Shown: one piece after another, positions 1 to 5,842 of the stretch
Numbering within the stretch: position 1 is the first letter of the stretch
Layout: each line of letters begins with the position of its first letter
NCBI GenBank assembly: GCA_023145315.1
Contig: JAGLEA010000045.1
Location: 1-5,842 of the forward strand
DNA length: 5,842 bases
Reading direction: 5' to 3'
Origin: Psychrilyobacter sp.
GTDB lineage: Bacteria; Fusobacteriota; Fusobacteriia; Fusobacteriales; Fusobacteriaceae
Notes under the pieces: model-generated
The model's input: only the letters and a program-made list of their open reading frames with translations
What the model was told of the DNA's origin: nothing
Databases searched by the model: none
Position numbers and translations under genes: made by a program

Positions 1-639
1 AATTTTTTTATAGCACTCATCATGGAGGGGTTTATACTGCTCTTTACCACTTTTAGTTTCTTTTAACCGTAAAACAATACTTCCTTGGCGTTCTATAAGA
101 TCATTATATTTAAGATTTATCAGCTCTGAGCTTCTAAGTCCACTGTAAAATAGCGTATAAAATATAACTAAATCTCTTAAATTTTTGTCACTATTAATAT
201 CAAAATTCTTAATTATTTCCTTCAATTCATCATATGATAACCTCAACACATTGTCTAAATTATGCTTACTAACCTTAAAGAGTGGAATATGTCTAAAAGG
301 ATTCTTATATCCATTTTTTTCTAATTCCTTATAAAGACTTTTTAAAGATGAAATTATCTTATTAATAGAAGATTTTTTTAACTTTCTTTCCTCTATAAGA
401 TGATTTAAATACTCTTCAATATCCTCTAGTTCTATATTATTCATCATCTTCATAGTCTCATCAGGATTAAGATTACCTTCAAATTCATAGATATATTTCA
501 AAAAATCTGTGAGATGAAACATATAATCTTTTAGAGTTTTCTCTGATTTATATATAGAAAATATAGAACTTTTATTTTCTCTTTTTCTCTTTCGCTTTTG
601 AGGGATGGAAATTTCGTTTTTTATTTTAACTATATTCAT
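1..639 (-). CDS. Tyrosine recombinase / site-specific integrase (XerC/XerD-like), 3' end beyond window
   Basis: The frame is open from an ATG at 639 to the left window edge, giving the first 213 residues without a stop. Residues 30-110 look like the SAM-like core-binding domain of Xer/phage integrases (EDIEEYLNHLIEE, then a helix ending in LYKELEKNGYKNPF). The catalytic domain begins near residue 134. The motif YSGLRSSEL holds the box-I catalytic arginine (R169), and ETKSGKEQ holds the likely beta-hairpin catalytic lysine (K196), followed by the usual PLHDE. The HxxR, second His/Trp and nucleophilic Tyr would lie outside the window, so activity cannot be judged. The start is supported by AGGGAG at 645-650, 5 nt before the ATG; the next ATG is only at codon 40. 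The N-terminus is unusually basic (QKRKRKRENK, residues 14-23). The gene follows the PHP gene by 52 nt on the same strand with no visible terminator, so co-transcription is likely. It could be a housekeeping Xer protein or the integrase of a mobile element; the visible part does not decide. Confidence 0.9.
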   Translation of the reverse strand, partial: MNIVKIKNEISIPQKRKRKRENKSSIFSIYKSEKTLKDYMFHLTDFLKYIYEFEGNLNPDETMKMMNNIELEDIEEYLNHLIEERKLKKSSINKIISSLKSLYKELEKNGYKNPFRHIPLFKVSKHNLDNVLRLSYDELKEIIKNFDINSDKNLRDLVIFYTLFYSGLRSSELINLKYNDLIERQGSIVLRLKETKSGKEQYKPLHDECYKKI

Positions 640-691
640 ACTTTCTCCCTAAGTCCTATTAAATTTAATATCGACAATAAAGTTAGGTTTT

Positions 692-1405
692 CTATTTTCT
701 TCTACTTTCTAAAAAAGTCATCAAATTATTTTCACTTGTGTTTAAAATTAATTTTTCATCATATCCATTTATTAATTTTTCTACTTCCCTCAAATCTCCA
801 ACTAAAGTTGAAAAATGTGCATCACTTCCTAGAGAGATAAATGGTTTATATTTTAAACAAAGATCAAAAAGAGTTTTACAATTAGGAGTTGATCCTGTCC
901 TACTACATGTTAGTGATCCATTATTAAATTCTATGGCAACATTATATTTTTTTGCAGCAATAACTATTTCTTCGTAATTAACTGGAAATGCAGGATTTCC
1001 CAAATGAACAATAATATCGACGATTCCATTTTTAATAACATTAAGAATAGCTTTTGTATTCTTTACTATATCTTTTGTAGATCCATATTCAGGGATGCTG
1101 TGGAGTCCACCAATTATAATTTCACATGTATCGATAATCATCTGTCCGATATCTAGTGCTCCTTCTTCATTAATTACATTTGCTTCTACTCCTTTCAAGA
1201 CTCGTATACCGTCTATATATTTTGGAAGTGTTCTCTGATTTACTATTGCCCACCAATGAGGAGAATCTTGTAGAAGAGGCCCATGCATTGTGTTTGCTAA
1301 TATTGTCACTCCTTTTTTTTTGGCAGCTCTCACATTTTCTTCTAATGTGCTATAAGCATGGGGAGTTGTGTTAGTATGAGAGTGTAGATCAATTAAAAAT
1401 TTCAT
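692..1405 (-). CDS. ycdX: PHP-domain metal-dependent phosphatase, YcdX-like
   Basis: This 237-residue protein matches the compact YcdX branch of the PHP superfamily, which uses a cluster of three metal ions to hydrolyse phosphoesters; the natural substrate is not settled. The ligand set is complete by eye: H8 and H10 in DLHSH, H16, H41, E74 in KGVEAN, H102 in GGLH, H134 in VHLGNP, and D195/H197 in GSDAH. The C-terminal FLESR is also typical of the YcdX group, and the length is close to E. coli YcdX. One deviation is seen: the usual TDHG around the fourth histidine reads TMHG here. No signal peptide or membrane segment is visible, so it should be cytoplasmic. The ATG shares its A with the stop codon of the upstream pseudouridine synthase gene (TAATG), and GGGAGG at 1413-1418 lies 7 nt upstream inside that gene, so translation is probably coupled. 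The stop is TAG. Family assignment is firm; the substrate is unknown. Confidence 0.93.
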   Translation of the reverse strand: MKFLIDLHSHTNTTPHAYSTLEENVRAAKKKGVTILANTMHGPLLQDSPHWWAIVNQRTLPKYIDGIRVLKGVEANVINEEGALDIGQMIIDTCEIIIGGLHSIPEYGSTKDIVKNTKAILNVIKNGIVDIIVHLGNPAFPVNYEEIVIAAKKYNVAIEFNNGSLTCSRTGSTPNCKTLFDLCLKYKPFISLGSDAHFSTLVGDLREVEKLINGYDEKLILNTSENNLMTFLESRRK

Positions 1406-2079
1406 TATATATCCTCCCTATTTACCTCTACAACTTCTCCTAATTCAATAGTTCCTAGTTGAAGATTAGCAAATTTAACTCTTTTTAAATAAGTCACTTG
1501 ATTATCAATAGCATGTAGCATTTTTTTTACTTGATGAAATCTCCCCTCACTGATAGTTAAGTTAATTATATTATCTTCTACTCTTTCACATTTAGATGGC
1601 TTTGTGATATATCCACCTATGTCCACTCCTAATTCCAAAGTTTTCATATCCTTATCTGAAATTTCCTTTTCTCCTACTACATAGTATGTTTTGTCAACAT
1701 GTTTTTTAGGAGATAGTAATTCATGTGATAGAGGCCCATCATTTGTAAATAATAGAAGTCCTTCAGTATCTTTATCTAATCTTCCTACAGGAAACAAATT
1801 TTTCTTAATCACCCAATCAGGTAATATTTCCATAACAGTTTTTTGTTTTTTATCCTCTGTAGCAGTAATATATCCAGCTGGTTTATTCATAATATAATAT
1901 CTCATCTCTTTATATTCTATAACTCTATCGTTGTGTAAAATTTTATCCTCAAGTTCTACGCTTACCTTAGGAGAAATTTCTATTTTTCCATTTATTCTTA
2001 TCTCTCTTTTTTTTAATATTCTTTTTACGTCACTCCTACTTCCTAATCCACATTCTGTTAAAAACTTATCTAATCTCAT
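1405..2079 (-). CDS. rsuA: RsuA-family rRNA pseudouridine synthase
   Basis: This 224-residue protein has the two-domain layout of RsuA, close to the 231 residues of the E. coli protein. Residues 1-45 form an S4 RNA-binding domain (MRLDKFLTECGLGSR, then INGK). Residues from about 60 form the catalytic domain, with NKPAGYITAT, the signature GRLDKDTEGLL containing the catalytic aspartate D102, and EGRFHQVKKM near residues 178-187. RsuA converts U516 of 16S rRNA to pseudouridine during small-subunit assembly. The relatives RluB, RluE and RluF act on 23S rRNA, and the exact target here is inferred from length and family resemblance only. The ATG at 2079 is well supported by GAGGAG at 2087-2092 with a 7-nt spacer. 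It is the first gene after an intrinsic terminator and a likely promoter, so it heads its own transcription unit. It overlaps the following PHP gene by one base. Confidence 0.93.
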   Translation of the reverse strand: MRLDKFLTECGLGSRSDVKRILKKREIRINGKIEISPKVSVELEDKILHNDRVIEYKEMRYYIMNKPAGYITATEDKKQKTVMEILPDWVIKKNLFPVGRLDKDTEGLLLFTNDGPLSHELLSPKKHVDKTYYVVGEKEISDKDMKTLELGVDIGGYITKPSKCERVEDNIINLTISEGRFHQVKKMLHAIDNQVTYLKRVKFANLQLGTIELGEVVEVNREDI

Positions 2080-2127
2080 AGATGTACTCCTCTTTTATTA
2101 ATTTTTTCAATATATAGTTTTGTTTTA

Positions 2128-2146
2128 AGTATACCACAAAATTATA
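2128..2146 (-). promoter_or_regulatory. Likely sigma-70-type promoter of the rsuA unit
   Basis: In the gap between the NUDIX terminator and rsuA, the minus strand reads TGGTATACT (2128-2136). This is an extended -10 element (TG-n-TATACT) differing from consensus at one base. It would place the transcription start near 2120 and give a leader of about 40 nt ahead of rsuA. No good -35 box lies 17 bp upstream, as is common for extended -10 promoters. A perfect TATAAT also sits at 2141-2146, but its -35 region (CAGACT, 2164-2169) is weak and lies within the terminator stem. One of the two -10 boxes is probably used; A/T-rich DNA makes chance matches likely, so confidence is moderate. Confidence 0.5.
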
Positions 2147-2155
2147 TCTAACTAT

Positions 2156-2180
2156 AAAAAAATAGTCTGTGAAGACTATT
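2156..2180 (-). terminator. Rho-independent terminator ending the DUF748-NUDIX operon
   Basis: On the minus strand the stem AATAGTCT (2173-2180) pairs perfectly over 8 bp with AGACTATT (2161-2168) around a 4-nt loop TCAC. It is followed by T residues running to 2156, seven in a row counting the two in the stem. The hairpin begins at the base immediately after the NUDIX stop codon (2181-2183). The stem is AT-rich with only two G-C pairs, so termination may be incomplete, which would allow some read-through into rsuA. Confidence 0.8.
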
Positions 2181-2708
2181 TTAATACTTTTTCCAATTTG
2201 ATTTTATATAGTTCAGTGCAAAGTTAGTTTTTCCATCTAAAGTACATTCTAATATCCCGTCGATTTCTTCTATATCAATTTCAATAACTTCTAAAAATTC
2301 ATTTTCATCAAGATTTTGATTTTTCATAATAAGATCTTCAGCTATATAGATATACATCTTAGATCCTGATATGCCAGGACTATTAAAATACTCACATATT
2401 TTGTTTATTTTACCAGCTCTATAACCAGTTTCTTCCTCTAACTCTCTTAGTGCTGCTGCCATTGGTTCCTCTCCAGGATCAACTAATCCTGCAGGTAATT
2501 CGATTAATTCTTTTTTTATAGCAGGTCTATATTGTTTTACTAGAACTATTTTTTTTGCAGGTGTAATGGCTACAATTCCTACTGCATGGTAATCTTTTAA
2601 AAATGTCCACTTTACACGATTTCCATTTGGTAAAATCAATTCTTCTTCGTGGACTTCTATATGTTTGTTTGAAAATACTTTACTTCTTTTTACATGTTTA
2701 TACTTCAT
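2181..2708 (-). CDS. NUDIX hydrolase, ADP-ribose pyrophosphatase type
   Basis: This 175-residue protein carries a full NUDIX box: G74, E80 and then RELEEETGY at 88-96, matching Gx5Ex7REUxEExGU. The last glutamates (E92, E93) are the expected Mg2+ ligands. The flanking pattern is that of the NudF/ADP-ribose pyrophosphatase subfamily: VLVKQYRPAI before the box, FNSPGISGSKMYIYIAEDL after it, and an acidic ENEFLEV stretch near 136-141. Such enzymes split ADP-ribose into AMP and ribose 5-phosphate in the cytoplasm, a clean-up role; the substrate is inferred from subfamily features. The ATG lies inside the end of the upstream methyltransferase gene (11-nt overlap). The GGAGG at 2712-2716 leaves only 3 nt before the ATG, unusually tight, but no better in-frame start exists nearby. 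It is the last gene of its operon, directly followed by a terminator. Confidence 0.92.
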   Translation of the reverse strand: MKYKHVKRSKVFSNKHIEVHEEELILPNGNRVKWTFLKDYHAVGIVAITPAKKIVLVKQYRPAIKKELIELPAGLVDPGEEPMAAALRELEEETGYRAGKINKICEYFNSPGISGSKMYIYIAEDLIMKNQNLDENEFLEVIEIDIEEIDGILECTLDGKTNFALNYIKSNWKKY

Positions 2709-3465
2709 AATCCTCCAAAATTTCTCTTATTTTATAAAGAATAATTCCAGTAGCAACACCAACATTCAATGATTCAGCACTTCCATAAATAGGTATTTTC
2801 ACTATTTCATTGCTTAAATCTAACAAATTTTGTGATACACCTTGTCCTTCATTACCAAATATTATTGCATTTTTCCCCATGAGCTTAACTTTATTATAAT
2901 CAACACTTTCACTAGTAAGTCCACTAGCTAAGATGTTATATTCTTTATTTATTAGTAGAGCAATAAGATCCTCCTGAGACATATAATTTATATTAAGATT
3001 AAATAACGATCCCATACTACTCCTAACAACTTTATCATTATATATGTCAGCACTTCCAGTTGTTAATATTAGGTCTTTAAATCCAACAGCGTCTATTAAA
3101 CGAATAATTGTTCCTAAATTTCCAGGATCTTGTACCCTATCTAATATAACAATGTTATCACCTAATTCTTTAATCATGTGATCTAAGAAGTCATAAATTA
3201 AAATAATTCCTTGAGAGTTTTCCTGAGTTGAAATTTCTCTGAAGAGAGTATCACTATATACCAATTTTTTACATTTAAATTTTTCAATCCTAGAGAATTT
3301 ATATTCTGAATCTTCGTGTAAGATTATATATCGTGGTTCTTTAGAAAAATCTAAAAACTTATGCCCTTCAGCCAAAAATAAATTCTCTCTATCTCTATAT
3401 TTTTTTATCTTTAGTTTTTTTATTGTTTTAAATAATTTGTTGTCTTTACTACTTATAAATTCCAA
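2698..3465 (-). CDS. SpoU/TrmH-family RNA 2'-O-methyltransferase
   Basis: This 255-residue protein has an N-terminal RNA substrate-binding domain (SSKDNKLFKTIKKL, then ENLFLAEGHKFL around 27-38) followed by a SPOUT knotted S-adenosylmethionine-binding domain. The three SpoU motifs are intact: motif 1 LDRVQDPGNLGTIIR (N116 and catalytic-type R122), motif 2 VVRSSMGSLF (147-155), and motif 3 with FGNEGQGV (N205/E206) and ESLNVGVA (231-238). Proteins of this type methylate a ribose 2'-OH in rRNA or tRNA. The sequence resembles the rRNA-directed RlmB/YsgA-like branch, but the target nucleotide cannot be read from it. The start codon is TTG at 3463-3465, chosen because AAGGAGG lies just upstream and the first residues match the family N-terminus. 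It follows the oxidoreductase gene by 14 nt and overlaps the NUDIX gene by 11 nt, so it sits mid-operon. Confidence 0.92.
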   Translation of the reverse strand: MEFISSKDNKLFKTIKKLKIKKYRDRENLFLAEGHKFLDFSKEPRYIILHEDSEYKFSRIEKFKCKKLVYSDTLFREISTQENSQGIILIYDFLDHMIKELGDNIVILDRVQDPGNLGTIIRLIDAVGFKDLILTTGSADIYNDKVVRSSMGSLFNLNINYMSQEDLIALLINKEYNILASGLTSESVDYNKVKLMGKNAIIFGNEGQGVSQNLLDLSNEIVKIPIYGSAESLNVGVATGIILYKIREILEDYEV

Positions 3466-3469
3466 AATT

Positions 3470-3476
3470 CCTCCTT
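3470..3476 (-). promoter_or_regulatory. Strong Shine-Dalgarno site deciding a TTG start
   Basis: The minus strand reads AAGGAGG, a near-perfect match to the 16S rRNA anti-SD, only 4 nt before TTG at 3463-3465. There is no ATG or GTG in frame close by, so the site fixes the methyltransferase start on a rare codon. It lies in the 14-nt gap after the oxidoreductase stop codon. Confidence 0.8.
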
Positions 3477-3479
3477 CAG

Positions 3480-4943
3480 TTACTTTAGTAGAGATCTTAA
3501 TTTTTTTATCTCTACACGAATAGGATTACTTCCACTATTAACTTCACGGGTAGTAATACTTTCCTCTGATATATGGTATTCTTTAGCTATAATTTTCTTT
3601 ACCTTTGGCTCACAAAAAGCTCCTTGGCATATTCCCATTCCTGCTCGTGTACGCTTTTTTACTCCATCAGTAGAAGTTATTTTTATTCCTCTATTCAAGG
3701 CTTCTAATATTTCTTCTTGTCGCACCTGCTCACATCTACATATTACCCTATGTGGATCATTTTCACCTAGATTAATATCTTTTACTAAATCCTTCATAGG
3801 TAAAAAATCACTTTCATTTTTTCTTTTTATATTAGCAACTCTGTATGGATTAAAATTAATATTATCCTCTAGTGGAAAAATGTTTTTTACTATATCTATT
3901 ACATATTGTGCTATAGCAGGGGATGATGTTATACCAGGAGATTCTATTCCAGCAACATTAATAAACCCTTTTGATTTTGTTTCTTCTACTATAAAATCGT
4001 GTAAACTACTTGTTGCCCGAGTACCAGCAAAGTTTCTGATTATTTTTTTGTTATCTAAATTTGGAATTGATTTCTCAGCTTTTCTTATAATATCAAATAG
4101 ATTATCTATATTAGTAGATCTATCATCCTTATCTTCCATAATCTGAGCATCAGGACCTACCATAAGATTATTATGATAAGTAGGAGTTACTAATGTTCCC
4201 TTCCCTTTTTCATCAGGACATTGAAATATTACATGCTTAACTTTTTCACCATAACCTCTTGCATATACTAAATATTCTCCTTTTCTAGGAATAATATGGA
4301 AGTACTCTTCGTTTACCATATTAGAAATAATATCAGAATTTATACCAGCACAGTTAATGACAATTTTTGATTCTATTTTTTCTTGATGAGTTTCAATACT
4401 ATATGTTGTGCCATTCTTTTTAATATCTAAAACCTCAGAATTAAATTTAAAAACAACCCCGTTAGTTATAGCATTTTCTCCTAGTGCTATACAATATTCA
4501 TATGGTGAAACTATTCCTGCTTCCTGGCAGTATAAAGCTCCTTCTGCATCTCCTACATTAGGCTCAATTTTTAGTAATTCATCCCTATCAATTATCTTTA
4601 AATTTTCCACTCCATTTTTTTTACCATTTTCAATTATTAAATTTAAAGTTTTAAAATCTTCCTCTTTAAAAGCAAGAATTAAAGATCCAATCTTAGCATA
4701 TCCAAAATTTAGCTCACTATTTAGTTTATCAAACAATTGATTCCCTCTATGACTAAAATAACCTTTTTTTGTTCCATGTTTAGCATCATATCCCCCATGA
4801 ATAATTCCTGAGTTTGCCTTAGTAGCACCAGAACTTAGATCGCTATCTTTTTCTAAAAGAAGTGTTTTCACATTAAACTTTGAGAGTTCCCGAGCAACAC
4901 TACACCCTATAACTCCTCCACCAATAATAACAATATCATACAT
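3480..4943 (-). CDS. FAD-dependent oxidoreductase with C-terminal BFD-like [2Fe-2S] domain (GlpA-like)
   Basis: This 487-residue protein starts with a DAO-type FAD fold: the dinucleotide motif IIGGGVIGCSVAREL (6-20), the ribose-binding acidic residue E31, and SGATKANSGIIHGGYDA (38-54). Further conserved FAD-fold segments are NCAGINSD (197-204), RNFAGTRATSS (303-313) and AGIESPGITSSPAIAQY (331-347). The last 100 residues hold a BFD-like [2Fe-2S] domain with four cysteines, C402-x-C404 and C439-x4-C444, in the classic RTRAGMGICQGAFC context. This layout is that of short GlpA-like anaerobic glycerol-3-phosphate dehydrogenases of clostridia and fusobacteria, which normally work with a second flavoprotein and a small DUF1667 protein. 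Those partners and glycerol kinase are absent from this window, so a different 2-hydroxyacid-type substrate is possible. It begins 5 nt after the DUF748 stop, with its ribosome binding site inside that gene, indicating coupled expression. The fold and cofactors are certain; the substrate is inferred. Confidence 0.93.
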   Translation of the reverse strand: MYDIVIIGGGVIGCSVARELSKFNVKTLLLEKDSDLSSGATKANSGIIHGGYDAKHGTKKGYFSHRGNQLFDKLNSELNFGYAKIGSLILAFKEEDFKTLNLIIENGKKNGVENLKIIDRDELLKIEPNVGDAEGALYCQEAGIVSPYEYCIALGENAITNGVVFKFNSEVLDIKKNGTTYSIETHQEKIESKIVINCAGINSDIISNMVNEEYFHIIPRKGEYLVYARGYGEKVKHVIFQCPDEKGKGTLVTPTYHNNLMVGPDAQIMEDKDDRSTNIDNLFDIIRKAEKSIPNLDNKKIIRNFAGTRATSSLHDFIVEETKSKGFINVAGIESPGITSSPAIAQYVIDIVKNIFPLEDNINFNPYRVANIKRKNESDFLPMKDLVKDINLGENDPHRVICRCEQVRQEEILEALNRGIKITSTDGVKKRTRAGMGICQGAFCEPKVKKIIAKEYHISEESITTREVNSGSNPIRVEIKKLRSLLK

Positions 4944-4948
4944 AATAC

Positions 4949-5842
4949 TTACTCCTCCTCTATTGGGCTGTAAAATTCTATAATTCCTATTGCATCTTCA
5001 CTATCAAATAAAGATATTTCAGTATAAGAATCCTTTAAAACACCATTTTTTAAAAAATAATTTTCAATATATTTTTTTCTTTTCATCTCTATATTTGTTA
5101 TATTACTTTTATTAACACTACTATGCTTTTTCTTATAAACTTTACTTTCTGCCACAGTATTTGTACTTAAAATAATTTTAACTTTAAGTTTGTCATCTTC
5201 TTTTAGTAAGGAAACTACTTTCTCTAGTGCCTCATCATCTTTAGGCTTTATACTTAGATATTCATAATTTATTCTTTTTATTTTCCCATGTTTAAAATGA
5301 AGTACCGAGTTTAAAATAGTTAATGGTGATTTTGTAACTCTTATTAAGATATTCATGATTTCATCCACAAAAACACCATATAAGTTAAATTTGGGATTGT
5401 CAAAATCTCCACTAATTGGGATATCAAAAATAAGGTCTCCATCACCTGTTTTCAAAAGCTCTGTAGCAGTTTTAACAGGAATCACACTAAATACTTTAGT
5501 TGATCTACCTAATTTAAAATTCTTAATTAAAATTTTGTTTTCACCTTTAAAAACACTACTTTTTAGATTTATAACTCCATCATAAAACAATATACCAGAT
5601 ATTAGCTCATTTGGTATTATATCATCTAATATCTTTTTAAAGCTTAACAAATTAATATCTCTCATATGAAATTTTGCATCAATATTTAAACTTGTCGTTC
5701 GAAAATCCCAATTTTTTGATAATGACAACTTATTACTACCTTTTAATTCACCAGTTTTATTAAATCTAGCAGAATAATTAAGAGTAAAATTTTCATTGGG
5801 ACTTGTTGTAAAACCATCCATATTAATAGATAGCTTACTAAC
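4949..5842 (-). CDS. AsmA-like/DUF748 envelope protein, C-terminal part (5' end beyond window)
   Basis: The frame is open to the right window edge: seven further codons precede the first ATG seen (5819-5821), so that ATG is almost certainly internal and 297 C-terminal residues are visible. The repetitive beta-strand pattern (FTLNYSARFNKTGELKGS) is typical of AsmA-like proteins. The segment GDLIFDIPISGDFDNPKF, visible residues 135-152, followed by GVFVDEIMNILIRVTKSP, is the hallmark end of DUF748 proteins. After it comes a short region (FKHGKIKRINYEYLSIKP... LEKVVSLL) resembling the 'large residue counting' tail seen in DUF748 proteins, which is reminiscent of OmpA-like domains. The tail ends in three glutamates. 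Members are usually long, inner-membrane anchored and periplasmic, and are thought to help lipid transport or outer-membrane integrity. The N-terminal anchor is not visible here. Presence of the gene argues for a cell with an outer membrane. Family call is good; precise role is unknown. Confidence 0.87.
   Translation of the reverse strand, partial: VSKLSINMDGFTTSPNENFTLNYSARFNKTGELKGSNKLSLSKNWDFRTTSLNIDAKFHMRDINLLSFKKILDDIIPNELISGILFYDGVINLKSSVFKGENKILIKNFKLGRSTKVFSVIPVKTATELLKTGDGDLIFDIPISGDFDNPKFNLYGVFVDEIMNILIRVTKSPLTILNSVLHFKHGKIKRINYEYLSIKPKDDEALEKVVSLLKEDDKLKVKIILSTNTVAESKVYKKKHSSVNKSNITNIEMKRKKYIENYFLKNGVLKDSYTEISLFDSEDAIGIIEFYSPIEEE
4952..4960 (-). promoter_or_regulatory. Ribosome binding site embedded in the DUF748 C-terminal Glu codons
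   Basis: The minus strand reads GAGGAGGAG immediately before the DUF748 TAA stop. The same nine bases encode the C-terminal Glu-Glu-Glu and form a strong Shine-Dalgarno site for the oxidoreductase ATG at 4941-4943, about 8-10 nt downstream. This suggests that translation of the two genes is coupled. Confidence 0.75.

Noticed and set aside
657..670. Perfect 14-bp palindrome TATTAAATTTAATA ahead of the recombinase gene
   Set aside because: It is pure A/T in a very AT-rich spacer, has no loop to form a useful hairpin and no second copy noticed nearby. An operator is possible, but chance is the simpler reading.
640..691. Possible terminator between the PHP gene and the recombinase
   Set aside because: No hairpin followed by a T-run is seen on the minus strand; the gap holds only the recombinase ribosome binding site and AT-rich DNA.
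4408..4740. Open plus-strand frame of 110 codons, and similar shorter plus-strand frames at 598-840, 738-977, 1180-1374, 1691-1897, 3880-4146 and 5355-5585
   Set aside because: All lie opposite strong, motif-rich minus-strand genes (598-840 mostly opposite the recombinase and PHP genes), have no recognisable domains, and look like antisense shadows in AT-rich DNA.
5819..5821. ATG as the start of the DUF748 gene
   Set aside because: The frame stays open for seven more codons to the window edge, no ribosome binding site precedes the ATG, and DUF748 proteins are much longer. It is an internal methionine.
1..5842. Defence island, CRISPR array, biosynthetic cluster or other novel system
   Set aside because: No spaced repeats, toxin-antitoxin pair, nuclease/helicase set or transposase is visible. 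Six of the seven genes belong to common core families, and the single recombinase does not make a mobile element.

Overview
This AT-rich window carries seven protein genes, all on the minus strand and tightly packed, so they are transcribed from high to low coordinates. Base composition, frequent TAA stops and strong GGAGG-type ribosome binding sites point to a low-GC anaerobe. The gene at the right edge is the C-terminal part of an AsmA-like/DUF748 envelope protein, a family tied to cells with an outer membrane. A GlpA-like oxidoreductase with a BFD-type [2Fe-2S] domain fits an anaerobe. Together these make a member of Fusobacteriota (for example Fusobacterium, Cetobacterium, Ilyobacter or Psychrilyobacter) the best guess. 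Halanaerobiales or another low-GC diderm is the alternative. This is inference from style and gene content, not a database result.

Unit 1 (5842 down to about 2156): a DUF748 protein (cut by the window edge), an FAD-dependent glycerol-3-phosphate-dehydrogenase-like enzyme, a SpoU/TrmH-family RNA 2'-O-methyltransferase and a NUDIX hydrolase of the ADP-ribose pyrophosphatase type. The genes are separated by 5 and 14 nt, and the last pair overlaps by 11 nt, so this is almost certainly one operon. It ends in a clear intrinsic terminator whose hairpin begins directly after the NUDIX stop codon.

Unit 2 (about 2150 down to 1 and beyond): a likely promoter in the only sizeable intergenic gap, then an RsuA-family 16S rRNA pseudouridine synthase, a YcdX-like PHP-domain phosphatase joined to it by a TAATG stop/start overlap, and 52 nt later a tyrosine recombinase/integrase cut off by the left window edge. 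The recombinase frame is open to position 1, so its active-site C-terminal half is not visible.

The two units look like ordinary core chromosome: RNA modification (methyltransferase, pseudouridine synthase), metabolite clean-up (NUDIX, PHP), redox metabolism and envelope maintenance, with a recombinase of uncertain role at one end. I see no CRISPR array, tRNA, rRNA, insertion sequence or long repeat, and no convincing new system. There is no stretch over 300 bases without a gene. The points worth a second look are small: start-codon and coupling details, one motif substitution, an orphan GlpA-like enzyme and the recombinase's context.
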